From: Simmondsia chinensis
Taxonomy: Eukaryota; Streptophyta; Magnoliopsida; Caryophyllales; Simmondsiaceae
Assembly (NCBI GenBank): GCA_018398585.1
Contig: JAGTTD010000025.1
Location: forward strand, 14,017,578-14,081,577
Direction of reading: 5' to 3'
DNA: 64,000 bases
Positions 21,844-32,488 of the stretch are shown here, one piece after another. A program made the position numbers and the translations under genes. Numbering within the stretch: position 1 is the stretch's first letter; each line of letters begins with the position of its first letter. The notes below the pieces were generated by a model, which was given only the letters and a program-made list of their open reading frames with translations, was not told where the DNA came from and searched no databases.

Positions 21844-22703
21844 ATGGAAGTTCTCCCCAAGGATCTTCTTTTGATTGTATTTTCCTGACTTCCTGCTAAG
21901 ATTTTATATCAGTTTTGCTTTGTTTCCCAATTTGTTCGAAGACTCTTCCTTCAAGAGGACTTCTTAAAAGAGTAGGCCTTAAACTATTTCAAATGACCTA
22001 TAGATGGTATCCTTATACAGAATTTTCTTTGGCTTTCATATGGATGTCATGTGGAGTATTAACTAGCTCTTACCCTTCCTCTTGCATCGCCACAGAGCCC
22101 TTAGGATTTTTGTCAAACAAGAAAGAAATAGTGAGCGTGAGTAATGGTTTGATTTTATGTTGGGATACTCTCTATTTTGGATCTTTAGGTTTAGAGATAT
22201 GCAATCCAGTTACAGAGCACTTGGGTTCTTCTTTTAAAATAGCTTTTGCTTGTGTTGACGATGCTCTGCTTTACCTATTTAACTATTACATATTCGTCTT
22301 TGTCTTCAACATGGATGTCATTTTCAAAGAAGATCAATGGCCTAATATGGACTGGTGCTCTGTGTATTACTTTGATTGCAGTGCATGGAGATATAAGACC
22401 CTTATGTGCACCAGTGGTAGGTTAATAGATTTCATGAAATCAGTGCTTCGCGGTGATGCTTTCTATTTGTTTTCTGAATGTAGTGAAGCAAATTTTTTTT
22501 TTTTTCCTAATTGTCCCTATTTTTATCCTTACTTTTTGGCCTGGGATGTAGTAGAGGATTCTAACTACTTGGTGCTTTTTTCATCTCATGTTCAAAATGA
22601 GGTTGTTCCTTGCCAATCTTTAGGTGTTCCTTTGCCTCGAGGGTCTTTTATATTTAACCACTCTTCATTGTTTGCCTCTTACTTTATGGATATTAAAAGA
22701 TAA
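21844..22703 (+). pseudogene. F-box/FBA-type gene, broken
   Basis: From ATG 21844 the frame reads MEVLPKDLLLIVFS, a TGA, then LPAKILYQFCFVSQFVRRLF: the F-box helix pattern LP-DLL--IFS-LP-K-L--F--VS--, with TGA at a likely CGA Arg codon. After a frameshift another frame is open to 22703 and carries IVSVSNGLILC, LEICNPVTEHLG, VLRGDAFYLFSE and LAWDVVEDSNYLVLF, which fit the F-box-associated C-terminal domain (CNGL..., CNP-T). F-box proteins recruit substrates to SCF ubiquitin ligases. The family call rests on pattern only. Confidence 0.6.
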
Positions 22704-23219
22704 GCGGGATCTTGACTCCTGGGGTTTGCTTTGTAACATATTTCTTAATATATGTCATCCCTAGGGATAGCAAAGCATTGGGATTACTAGATATCTTGTT
22801 ACTGACCATTGCTTGATCTTTTCTACTGAGTTCAAGGTTTACAATGACCATTTCTTGGGTCCAGAACACTGAACACTTCAAGAGATATGCCCACATGGTT
22901 ATGGCGAATGTGTGTGACTTCGGGCCTACTTGGGTTCTCTCCATCCATGTGGCTCTTCCATAGTTTCTCAAGTGTTACTCTACGACCATTTTCCCTAGCA
23001 TATTTGGGGATCAATGTTTGCGTGACTTTTGGATGTAGAGTTGTGTCTTTTTATATCATTGTTTTTCGTTAAATCCGATGTATATTCCTAACAGTTTTTC
23101 TTTTCGTAGCATATTACAAACGCTGTGTTTTTTAAGCTAGTGTTCATAGCTTGTAAATTTAAATGTGAAGGCATATAATAAGGTTCTTTAATCTCTCTTT
23201 TACTGTCGAAGGTTAATAG
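22704..23219. other. unassigned stretch after the F-box pseudogene
   Basis: Possibly the 3' flank of the F-box gene. Stops in all frames; no motif recognised. Confidence 0.3.
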
Positions 23220-25225
23220 TGTTAGGAACAGTGTCCTAAAATTCATATTTATTCTGGATATATTATTTTAATTAATAAATAAAATTAAAGTTTCAGTCGT
23301 TTTCTAGTTAAATTTGTGTATGTGAGCATTTATACTGCATGTGATTTTCTTTTAGGAGACATCTATGAGATGGGTGTAGTCCTCAGACTGCAATTTACAT
23401 TTTTGTTCTAAGTGGTTTATGAGACTAAGCCACAGATAGACTTGGAACAAATGGTATGGATTGTTGTTTAAAAGACTAGTAGTCGAAGACAAGTCTAGAC
23501 CACTTGTATGTTAAGACTATAACGTGACACTTTAAATGACTTGTCTTGGTCATGTGGATAGAGATCCAAAAGTGTTAGGTTAGTGTGTTTAATAAGATTG
23601 ACACACGGCGTTGGACCATGTGGATTACTTATTTGTAGACTACAACTGGAGATGAGTGATTTACATTGTACTGTTTGAACGACGACTCTAAATCTTGAGA
23701 GTATTATGGACTTGTGCATGGAGCGTTAGTTACTTTGGTGTACTATAAGTAAGGTATAAACGAATGACTAAAATCCCACGTACACTGGGTAGCGGCGTGA
23801 AGTGTGACAAGGATCAGGTATTCAATAGGGAATCTACAGTCTCTTATGAGATACAGATGTCCCCTTAGTTGATTTGCAAATATTTGAGTAGTTCGGAAAC
23901 TTTGGCCAAAGTATTCTAAGTGTTTAACATTTGAAATTTATACTGTGAATATGTTCAAGTATAAATGAATTATTCAGTGAAGGGCGAGTCGATAACTAAT
24001 GGAGAAGCTATGAGAAGGATAATGGTAGTGGTTATATTTATCCTTTTTCATGGACATCTAGTGGAGGGGTTGTTGTCATCATTACAGCCTATTAGGGAGA
24101 TATCGAATAAATAATTTAAGTCTATAGTGCAGTGAGATTTATTGAGTGTAATTAAGTCTCATTAAGTGATAATTAAATTATTTCATGAGACGATTAATTT
24201 AACCCATTTGGAGCTAGATTTAAATTGTCCTTGAGGTCCCTGCGCAAGTCTCTGTATTTATTGCTATTGAAAAAATATTAAAGAATTCATGAGATGAATT
24301 ATTTATCCATATGATAGGTAAATTAATTTTGCCAAACATTATTCATGAGATGAATAAAAGTTAAAAAATTATAAAATAAAATAATTTTCAAAATTAAAAT
24401 TCATAAGATGAATTTTTACATGTGGGAAACAAAGGAAAAATATAAAATAAAAAAAATCACGAAAAGAATTGCACAGGTCCCGCAATCCATGTCTTCACGG
24501 ATGGACCAACCAGAATGTGACATGTGTCACGCGCTGGAGGCCCAGGGGGCAAATCCGCATGCGCCCGCGTCAGCCAATCAGGATGCAACACGTGGCAAGC
24601 GGTGATAGGCCCTCATAGGCGGTTTGTACTATTTCAAGATGCGGCGTTTTGAGCTGTGTTTTAAATGAAACCACACATTTTAATGTTAACTGGCGAATCC
24701 CACATCAATTAAAATTTGATTTTTTGCTCCAGAATACTCCTATAAATAGAGGTGCTTATTCCGAGATTTGGTATTCAAGTTGAAATATTTCTTTAGGGCT
24801 TCTGAAATTGTTTTGTACATCTAATTGGAGAGAATTTTTCTTTCCTCAGTTTAATTTTTTTTCGGAGCCCACCCTCCGGGCAGTTTGAGGTCAATGCGTA
24901 GAAGATCGCGGGTCTCGATTTTCTTGGATTTCTTTATTATTGGAGTAATTCCAGGTATGTTCTTCTTTCTTTATTCTTTTTTTGCTTTTCTATTTATTTA
25001 TAGTATTTGTTATTATGCCTGTACAAGTTTATGCATTGTTATGAATGTATTAGAGTAAAAGGCTTGTAGATTAAAAATTATTTAGATCTGTTGATTTAAA
25101 TTATAAATTTAAGTTAGCAGATTTAAAATTAGGAATTTTAAATCAACCCTAGGTTTAGAGTTATGAATTCTAAACCCGTTCCGTTGTGTAAACTGTAGGG
25201 AGAATTTTTGAAATTTATCCCAACA
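23220..25225 (+). repeat. Copia-1-type long LTR, plus strand
   Basis: Second copy of the LTR at 5058-6836, in opposite orientation: TGTTAGGAACAGTGTCCTAA at 23220, shared blocks throughout, and a TATA box CCTATAAATAGAGG at 24739-24752. The 3' end is uncertain: ATCCCAACA at 25225 pairs with TGTTAGGA, but CGGCATCAGAG at 25407, which resembles a tRNA-Met primer site, would suggest an end near 25400. No copia coding sequence follows, so it is a solo LTR or a truncated element. Confidence 0.7.
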
Positions 25226-25764
25226 ACCTATATTAGGGCAAAGGATTTATAGAGATAAACCTATTCTTGGGAACTCTCTCACGTGAGGTATCACGAAGCG
25301 TGGCTCTCCGACCGGGTGCTTAGGTAGAGAGAAGAGTCTCCTACTCTAAGTACTCTAATAGGTGCCTACTGTTATGACCATAGTTGAGAACTGTGAACCC
25401 AATAGTCGGCATCAGAGTTTATTTTCCAACAAAATTTCATATCTTTTCCCAACAAATAGCTCTTAAGTTAACTGCTTGTCTGAAATTCCTAATGTCGAAT
25501 GTGCATTTTATTACAGACGTGAGGGTACATAATGGCACTTCTTCATTTAACTATTATCTGAAGTATTTGCTTAAGATCCAGGGGGAGTATTGCCATTTTT
25601 ATTTTTTAATGATAACTACAAGAGCTATTTCGAATGCGAGATTGTGTACTGTAAATCTTTTCTTCCAAAGGTTTTCTTGTGGATCTTTTCGAGCTTTAGA
25701 TTTGCGCAGTGCAGCACCCTATTTTGTAGCGATTCTCTTTGAGTTTGAGATTTGTGTAGTACAG
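25226..25764. other. unassigned stretch, possible copia leader
   Basis: Contains the primer-site-like CGGCATCAGAG at 25407. Otherwise no recognisable gene. Confidence 0.3.
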
Positions 25765-26170
25765 CCCCCTCTTGGCCGCCTATTTTGCTGTTCATCTATT
25801 TCGTAATTCGTCCATCTTTGGTTGCCTATTTTGTGATTCGCCCCCTCTTTTTTCGTCCATTTTGGGATTCGCTCCCTATTTGCTATCTGCTTCACTCTTC
25901 ACCCATTTTCGTTTGCCTGCTTTGCTGTTCGCTTACTTCATAATTCGCCCATCTTTGTTCACATATTCCGTGATTCACCATCATTGGTTTCGTACTTCGC
26001 TATTCGACTATTTCATGATTTGCCCATCTTTGTTCACCCATTTTGTGATTTGCCTCCTCTTGGCTGTCAACTTTGCTGTTCACCCAATTCTGGTAGCTTA
26101 CTTCGTCGTACGCCCATTTCTGGTTGCCAACTTTGTCGTACGCCCATTTTCGGTCGCATACTTGCTGTAA
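25765..26170 (+). repeat. degenerate 30-bp minisatellite
   Basis: About a dozen units, mostly 30 bases with a few half units, of the form TTCGCCCAT-TTTGGTTGCC-TATTTTGTGA. Clear examples are TACGCCCATTTCTGGTTGCC near 26109 and TTTGCCCATCTTTGTTCACC near 26018. Since 30 is divisible by three, every frame gives a ten-residue repeat (FVVRPFLVAN-like), and one frame is open from 25772 to 26170; I see no other sign that it is translated. Confidence 0.8.
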
Positions 26171-26252
26171 GTCCATTTTTAGTTAACTTCCACTGGCATA
26201 TTTTTAGTTACTATATGCACTCCACTCGGACCATTTCAACCAGTTATTAGCC

Positions 26253-26255
<3 letters not shown>

Positions 26256-26295
<40 letters not shown>
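26256..26295. repeat. (AT)n microsatellite
   Basis: Forty bases of uninterrupted AT dinucleotide repeat. Confidence 0.97.
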
Positions 26296-26297
<2 letters not shown>

Positions 26298-26974
26298 CCT
26301 TCCTTTGACTTTGACCTGAACTTTGTCTTTTGGAGTTGTGCTGTGACCCTTGGCTCTCCTTTCCTCCATCTACCTTATTTTTGCTCACGTTTTCTCCTCT
26401 CGTTTCTGTCCTCCTTTTGTTATCTCTTGCTCTACTTTCAACTCTCGAAATCTTGGTTACATCAATCTTTCAAGGTATTTCTTCACTTTCTCTTTTCCCC
26501 TTTTCGATTTTCTACGGTTTGTACCATTGAGTTTGCCATTTCTACGAAATTGAAGATGTAATTGGTGTGTAATGGGTCCGATTTCTAGTTGTGTGGTTAT
26601 GTAGCAACTCAATTTCTAATCTAGAGATCCTTCTAAAGTTAAGGCTTGGGTAGTGTGTATAGGCTTTGAAATCGTTGGGGATTCGGTTCCCCAAAGTTAT
26701 GGTTTTAGCGTAATGCATGGGGAGGGATGCTTGAATGATTGTAATGTGCGTTTGTAATTTTAAACCTTTGATTTCCTTGGCTTGGGTTGTAAATTTGGAA
26801 AGCAAAATCGGCTACTGTAGTTGTTTATGTGGAAATTAGGTATATTTTTCTTTCATGTAACAAATTTGCGACTCACTCTTTTTCTTGGTTCTGTGCGTTT
26901 TTAGCAATCCCCCTATTTTTATTTCTTTTTTTTAAAGAAAAAGAGAAACGTTTGGAAGAGAGAGGTTAGTCAGG
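26296..26974 (+). other. pyrimidine-rich leader-like stretch
   Basis: CT-rich sequence (26340-26520) followed by TTTCAAG|GTATTTCTTCAC, a plausible 5' splice site at 26472, and mixed AT-rich sequence up to ATG 26975. Three overlapping frames are open across the CT-rich part only because it lacks purine stops. Could be the 5' untranslated region of the broken gene described next. Confidence 0.3.
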
Positions 26975-27070
26975 ATGAATTCGGAAACCTCAGGTCCTAG
27001 CAACAACTCATGTTTCTAGCAGCCTTTGGAAAACCCAGTATTAACCGAGAAATTGGATGACTTTTTTGCC
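26975..27070 (+). pseudogene. possible first exon of a Transposase_28-like gene
   Basis: ATG 26975 opens MNSETSGPSNNSCF, then TAG at a CAG-type position, then QPLENPVLTEKLDDFFAIS. Ser/Gly-rich starts followed by acidic segments are seen in plant 'putative transposon' proteins, and candidate downstream exons of that family lie beyond the Athila element at 62490-64000. Link between the two halves is inference. Confidence 0.3.
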
Positions 27071-27221
27071 ATCTCTTAACTAGAGTGCTCCTATTTTCAC
27101 ACCATTACTTTCTTCTTCATCGATCATTCCTATTTTTGTCTCTAGTACTTTGCAGTTTCACACATGTATGTATTCTTTGCGGTAATCTTTGTTATAGTAC
27201 TTACTTAGAAAAAGGTTTTAG

Positions 27222-27261
27222 TGATTAGTGTTTCATTTAGCAAGTGTACTAAGTCATATCA
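27222..27261 (-). repeat. Athila-1 3' LTR, outer 40 bp
   Basis: TGATTAGTGTTTCATTTAGC matches TGATTGGTGTTCTGCTTAGC at 61091; it breaks off after CATATCA where CACTA-1 begins. Confidence 0.85.
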
Positions 27262-27284
27262 CACTACTATATAATGGATTATAT

Positions 27285-27670
27285 GCAACGTCTTTTTTGT
27301 AGCGGTTCTGAAACTGTTGCATATGCCTATGTTTATGCAGCGGTTTTCTCGCGGTTACAAAACCGTTGCATTATATGATAATATGTGTCGGTTTTTGCTA
27401 CGGTTTATAAACTGTTGCATCAAGATTAGCTTATGTAGCGGTTTTGACAAATTTATGCAGCGGTTTTAAAACCGTTGCGTAAACTAGCTCATATGCAACG
27501 GTTTTGACAACCGTTGCATAAAACTAGGCTATGCAGCGGTTTAGAATCGTTGCATAAACTAGAACATATGCAACGGTTTTTACAACTGTTGCATAAGAGC
27601 TAGTTTATGTAGCGGTTTTTACAACCATTGTATAAGACCTCGCTTGCATCGTTTTTGAACTGCTGCATAA
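27285..27670. repeat. CACTA-1 left subterminal palindrome array
   Basis: Units such as GCAACGGTTTTGACAACC at 27497 and GCAGCGGTTTTAAAACCG at 27458, each followed by GTTGCATAAACTAG-like spacers, repeat roughly every 50-70 bases. Confidence 0.85.
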
Positions 27671-27713
27671 GGTCTAAAAATTTTTGTTTTGATACACACA
27701 ACAACCAAACACT

Positions 27714-27960
27714 ACAAAAAAGTGACTTTAAATAATGCTTAAATTTAAACATTTGTTTAAAATATTACCATAGGCAGTGTTTAGGTAACACTTCTTTTTA
27801 TTATTGCATTTGATTGGTACCTAATATAACGATTCAGAAGAACTGTTGCATTTGTTTGGTACTTAATGTAAAATTCTAAAAAAATTGTTGCATAAGCCAT
27901 ATTATAAGCAACACTTTTTGTAAAGTGTTATATTTTTCATATTTTTGCAACACTTTAAAT
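27714..27960 (+). mobile_element. second CACTA-type terminus nested in CACTA-1
   Basis: CACTACAAAAAAGTGAC at 27714 is a classic CACTA start. It is followed by its own subterminal motif, GCAACACTTTTTGTAAAGTG near 27910, distinct from the array to the left. The other end was not found. Confidence 0.45.
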
Positions 27961-28527
27961 CCATTATCTAAACATTTCTTATTTTTTAATTATTTATGTT
28001 TTGGTATATGAGAACCAAATAGTTTTAAGATTAAAATTTTGAGGGCAAATTACATAATAATGCTATGAGATTTTGTGTACTAATTATTGTACACAAATTT
28101 TGTGAAATAGCATTTTAGTTCAAAAATTGCATATTTTAATAAAACAGTCAAAATTATGATATCTAAGCAAACTTGACTTTTTTGTAAGTAAACCCACAGT
28201 CCTCTTGATATACTGCCTTTATTATGTTTTTGAACTATAATTTTATTGCTAATAAAACTATGTTACCTTCTTATACACTGCTATTTAGACTATTTGATTA
28301 AATATATTTTACTTTTAGCTAAAATATTATTTAATAAAAATTATAGACTAAGAAAATTAATATATCAAATTTTAAAATATTAATAGATAAATTAATAAAA
28401 TTTTATCAAGAAATTTAATTTTACTAAAATATTGGGCTTAAGTAATTAAAAAAGAAAATAAACTTAAGGTTCAAAATTAACCTACCCCTTTCCCACTTCC
28501 CTATTGTCTTCATCTCTCTCTCTCTCC

Positions 28528-28531
<4 letters not shown>

Positions 28532-28556
<25 letters not shown>
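28532..28556 (+). repeat. poly-C tract, 25 bases, after a (CT)n tract
   Basis: CTCTCTCTCTCTCCTCCT followed by 25 C. The open frame on the other strand with a glycine run is a by-product. Confidence 0.95.
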
Positions 28557-28558
<2 letters not shown>

Positions 28559-30257
28559 CTTAAAATGTCCCACCGCCTCATTGCTGTCGCTGCTCACCAC
28601 CTGGTCGCCATCGCCGTTCACCGTCAGTCCTCCGTTGCAGCTCGCTCACGTCTCCTCTCTCTCCGTTGGCACCTCTCTCTCTCTCATTTTTTGTTTTTTT
28701 TTTTCTTTGATTTTTGTTGATTTTTCATATTATTGATGGTTATGTCTTAAATTTGAACCCTAGACACTGTTTTAAGGTCAAAAGAAGGGAACCCTAGACC
28801 TTTTTTTCTTAGGTTACACTTTATTTTTGCTAATTGAAGTTGAAACAACTCCCAAAACTACTGAATCGACATTGGTGCTGACCTCTTAATGCTGCTGTTT
28901 TCTCCTTTTGTGGTAAGCTTATATCTATTGGTTGTGAATTTGAGTAATGGATTTCAATTGTTTGAATGTACTTGACCTATATAGTAGTCTGCTAAGTTCA
29001 TGATATACAATCTAATTAGTTGAGCTAGAACCTTGCTTGGTTAGTTGTGAATTTCATAGTTTTTAGAGTAATGTTCGGACTTATATGAACTTTGAATTGA
29101 ACTTTACAGGTTAAATTCTATTCTGTTAGCTTATTTGTAAAACAATTCCAGATTAGATTGTCAACCACTTGGTTAAGATTTTTGAGAAATTGAATGCTTT
29201 AAAGCTAAACGAGGGTGTTATCAAAGGGTTAAGAAAGATTTGATGCCTTATTAGCTATGCTATGAACCTTAGAAGTAGTTAAGAGAAGGGATTGTCATGT
29301 TTAACAAACTTTAAAAGAATTATGAACCTTATAAGCTTTTTAAGTTTTTTTGTTTTTCGAGATCCTTTAAAATAAGTTCTTATCTCTAAATTGTAGATGC
29401 CAAGCTATTCTTTGAATCACTTTGTGAAGAGGAGTGTTATGTTTCCTACCCATATCTTGTCAAATAATGAAGGAATGAAATAGAATGTTGAAATGCTTTT
29501 GAGCACAAAGAATTAAAAGACAATGATATGATGAAAATGACCAAGGGAGATAGTTGTTGGTTGATAAATCTAATTCTAGTTGGCATTGACCATCTTTTGA
29601 TTGCAACTAGGAAAGATTGTACGAAGACACTGAAAAGGATTAGTGCTCAAAACTTATGTATCTAGAGAGGAATCCTAACATTGAATAATCAAGAACTATA
29701 CCAAAGTACATGTAGCATATTGAGCACATTATTGGTAAGTAAAAGAAAGTCAAGGAAAGTGTAAATGACAAATGGTGCTAAGGGAAAAATATGAGGGAGT
29801 TTTCAGGCCTTAAGATGCGTGTTATGAACCTTTAAGTAGTTAAGAGAGAGATAGGATCATAGTTAACGAATCTTAAAGAGTCATGAACCTTATAAGTTTC
29901 CTAAGCTTTTATAATAGATCTTTGTTAGTGCTTTTTAAAATTAGCTATGGCATCTCAAATCTCCAAATTAACTACATCATAATTTTTCACATTTCTTCTA
30001 TTTGTGGTGTAATGAGTTTTGATTTATGTATAGTATTGTTGAACTTGTTAATTTCATCATTCCTTAGCTCCGATTGAGGAACCAATGGTGGTCCTACACT
30101 GGCCAATTGCTTGGAGTAGTCTAACCCCAAGTTTGCAATATGTATTTTCTACTTAATATCTATTGATCAATTAGAACTATTTTTCCTTAAAAAGTCTTAT
30201 ATTTCTTTCTAAATTAGATAGTTTCATTCTATAGATTATTTTTAAAAAGCATACCTG
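28557..30257. other. CACTA-1 interior, left half
   Basis: A GC-richer CT-rich start (CACCTGGTCGCCATCGCCGT at 28598) resembling a plant 5' untranslated region, then AT-rich sequence with stops in all frames. Two related segments, around 29210-29340 and 29820-29900 (TATGAACCTTATAAG in both), suggest an internal duplication. No transposase motif. Confidence 0.4.
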
Positions 30258-31172
30258 TTAAATTTTCATCGGGCCTTTAGGCCCGACCCACAAGTTGGAA
30301 TACATGAGATCCACATATAAGCCCAAATGGGGTTCTATCCTAAAACCAATTGGCAATAGGTGGAGTAACTCACTAGGCCTATAAAGTGATCTCTTCTCTC
30401 TCACAACTCTAATGTGGGATTCTAATTATTAGACTCACATGTGGAGTCTCAACACTCCCCCTCACATGTGAGTCTAATTCAAACGCACCCAACGCCTTCT
30501 CCGATCCAACTGGAGCCAACATACTAGAGAGGCCCTCGGAGCAACAAATTCAAAAGCACCCCTCTTTAAGAGGACATGATGCAACAAACAAGACATCGGG
30601 ATCATCAACCCGCCCTAATACCATGTTAAAAATATAAAATCGAAGATAAAAATAACTCAATAACATCTTGAATTTAGACAAAACATGAAATAAAGTAATT
30701 CAAAAACATCTTGAATTAAACAAAGATAAGAACACACAAAATTGAACGAGACTTGGATCAAAATTCACAAGACTTAGATAAATATTTCTCTTGATCCACA
30801 CACTTGGATCAACAATATAAAAGGAACAAAATATTTAGAAAGAATAGGGACTTGATACTTTGGATCCAAAATACTTGGATGATCTTCATTCATCAATTTA
30901 CATCATATTTATAATGCAAGACTAGAATACAAAAGGTCTACCTTATTACTAGAATCCTCAGCAAAAGAGACTAAGTAAATGAAACTATAATGCTAGAGAT
31001 TAAAGCCATTATGGCCGGTTACAATAGGAAGACAAAGGAAGGGGTAATTTCTTACTAATTACAGTAGTAAATGCTCGATGCTAGGGAATATACTATATGC
31101 TAGTTACTGGAGAATATTCTAAGTACGAAATACAAGGAATAAATACAAAATATAATGAAATACAAGAATAAT
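30258..31172 (-). mobile_element. LTR-like insertion within CACTA-1
   Basis: TGTTAAATTTTCATCGGGCC at 30258 and a minus-strand AACATGGTATTAGGGC at about 30620-30635, which resembles an LTR end plus tRNA-Met primer site. Between them lies TATAAAGTGATCTCTTCTCT, which looks like a promoter segment in plus orientation. Right limit by AATATCA is a guess. No coding sequence; could be a small non-autonomous LTR element or a solo LTR. Confidence 0.35.
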
Positions 31173-31884
31173 ATCAATTGTTTCCTTTTCGATGAATTTT
31201 GTGCTAGTTGCTTTAATATATTTTTTTTTTCTGTTAAATTTTTTATTTTATTGCTTGATTTGTGGTGTGTCTATGCTGTTTATTATTGATTTTCATATGA
31301 CAACAAATATCTAACATGAGTGTCGTGTTTATTTCTTTCAGGTGTTGGAAGACTGCATTTCAAATTATTGTTTTTGTTCGTGCACTTATTGAACCCTTGT
31401 TGGAATTGTAATGTTTGCTAGTTGTTAGATGACAAATTTTATAGCATGTCATTTTAGTGCCTCTTGGATGTAAATTGATTTTTTTGATTACCTGAATATT
31501 TAATTTTCAATGACATCTTTATTTTTTATTGGAATTTGTTTCTGCAGTGAATGGTATATACAGGTCATTTTTGTAAGGTTATATTATATTATCGTAAAAT
31601 TGTTATAACTAATGTGAAATGTCGTTATACTTTGTTGATGTACAGGTGCTATAAACGACCTCAAAATTATTCTTAGTCCATGTGATTAGGGACAATGTAT
31701 TTGATTATCAACAATATAAATTATGTTTGGATTATTAGTAGTTTTGATGTCGTGCAAGATCTTCTGAAAGTTTGAATGTGTTAAGAAATTGTTGTCATAC
31801 GCTTATGGATCAGTTAGAGGCGCTGGTTCAAAAACTTGTGAAGTATGTAAAAATTGAATCAATAAAACATGTAGCTCCAACTTT
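31173..31884. other. CACTA-1 interior, right half
   Basis: AT-rich, no frame longer than background and no motif recognised. Confidence 0.35.
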
Positions 31885-32480
31885 GTAAAAGCGCTGTATC
31901 AGCTTTCAAAAACTGTTGCATTAGTGATTTGAAATGGCTGCATTAGCTCCTATAAAACGCTGCATTAGTTAAAAAAAGGGATCCATTACATTAACAACCG
32001 TTGCATTAACTTACAACAACCATTGCATTAGGTATAGTAAAACCGCTGCTATACGTTCAAAAAACCACGGCTATAGGTTCAAAAAACCGTTGCATTAGGT
32101 GTAATAAAACCGCTGCCATAGGTTCAAAAAATTGTTGCATTAGGTGTAGTAAAACCGCGGCTTTAGGCTCTAAAAAACATTGTATTAAGTGTAATAAAAC
32201 CGCTGCTATAGGTTCATTTAACCATTGCATTAGCTATCAAAAACCGCTGCATTACCTGTAAATAACCGTTGCATTAGCTATAGAGGAACCGCTGCATTAG
32301 GGCAAAAAAACTGCTGCATTAGCAAATCAAATGCAACGATTTCTGAACCGCAACAATAATTATGTAAACCACTGCAAAAGGCTAATGTCATGGCCGCGTA
32401 TGCGACGGCTCAAGAACTGCAGTATTAGATGTACTGCAGCGGTTGTAGTCCATTCGCAATGGTTTTTAACCGTTCCATAT
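31885..32480. repeat. CACTA-1 right subterminal array
   Basis: AACCGCTGC / AACCGTTGCATTAG units about every 25-30 bases, in reverse sense to the left array, e.g. AACCGTTGCATTAGGTGTAA at 32087 and AACCGCTGCATTAG at 32287. Confidence 0.85.
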
Positions 32481-32488
32481 GGCCTTTT

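Larger units (their letters stand above)
27262..32486. mobile_element. CACTA-1: CACTA (En/Spm) element without recognisable transposase
   Basis: Begins CACTACTATATAATGG; both ends carry dense arrays of short palindromic motifs of the GCAACGGTTTT...AACCGTTGC type, typical subterminal transposase-binding repeats of CACTA elements. Flanking bases tca (27259-27261) and tta (32487-32489) would be the expected 3-bp duplication with one C-to-T change. The right terminus ends GGCCTT and lacks the terminal TAGTG, so about a dozen terminal bases seem lost. I find no transposase frame, hence non-autonomous. Confidence 0.8.

Noticed and set aside
25765..26170. CRISPR-like regular array
   Set aside because: Units are contiguous and degenerate with no unique spacers; the setting is a plant genome, so it is a minisatellite.
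26295..26561. Three overlapping 66-88 codon frames
   Set aside because: A CT-rich stretch lacks stops in all frames; no protein-like composition.
28424..28621. Small Gly-rich frame on the minus strand
   Set aside because: Same poly-C artefact.
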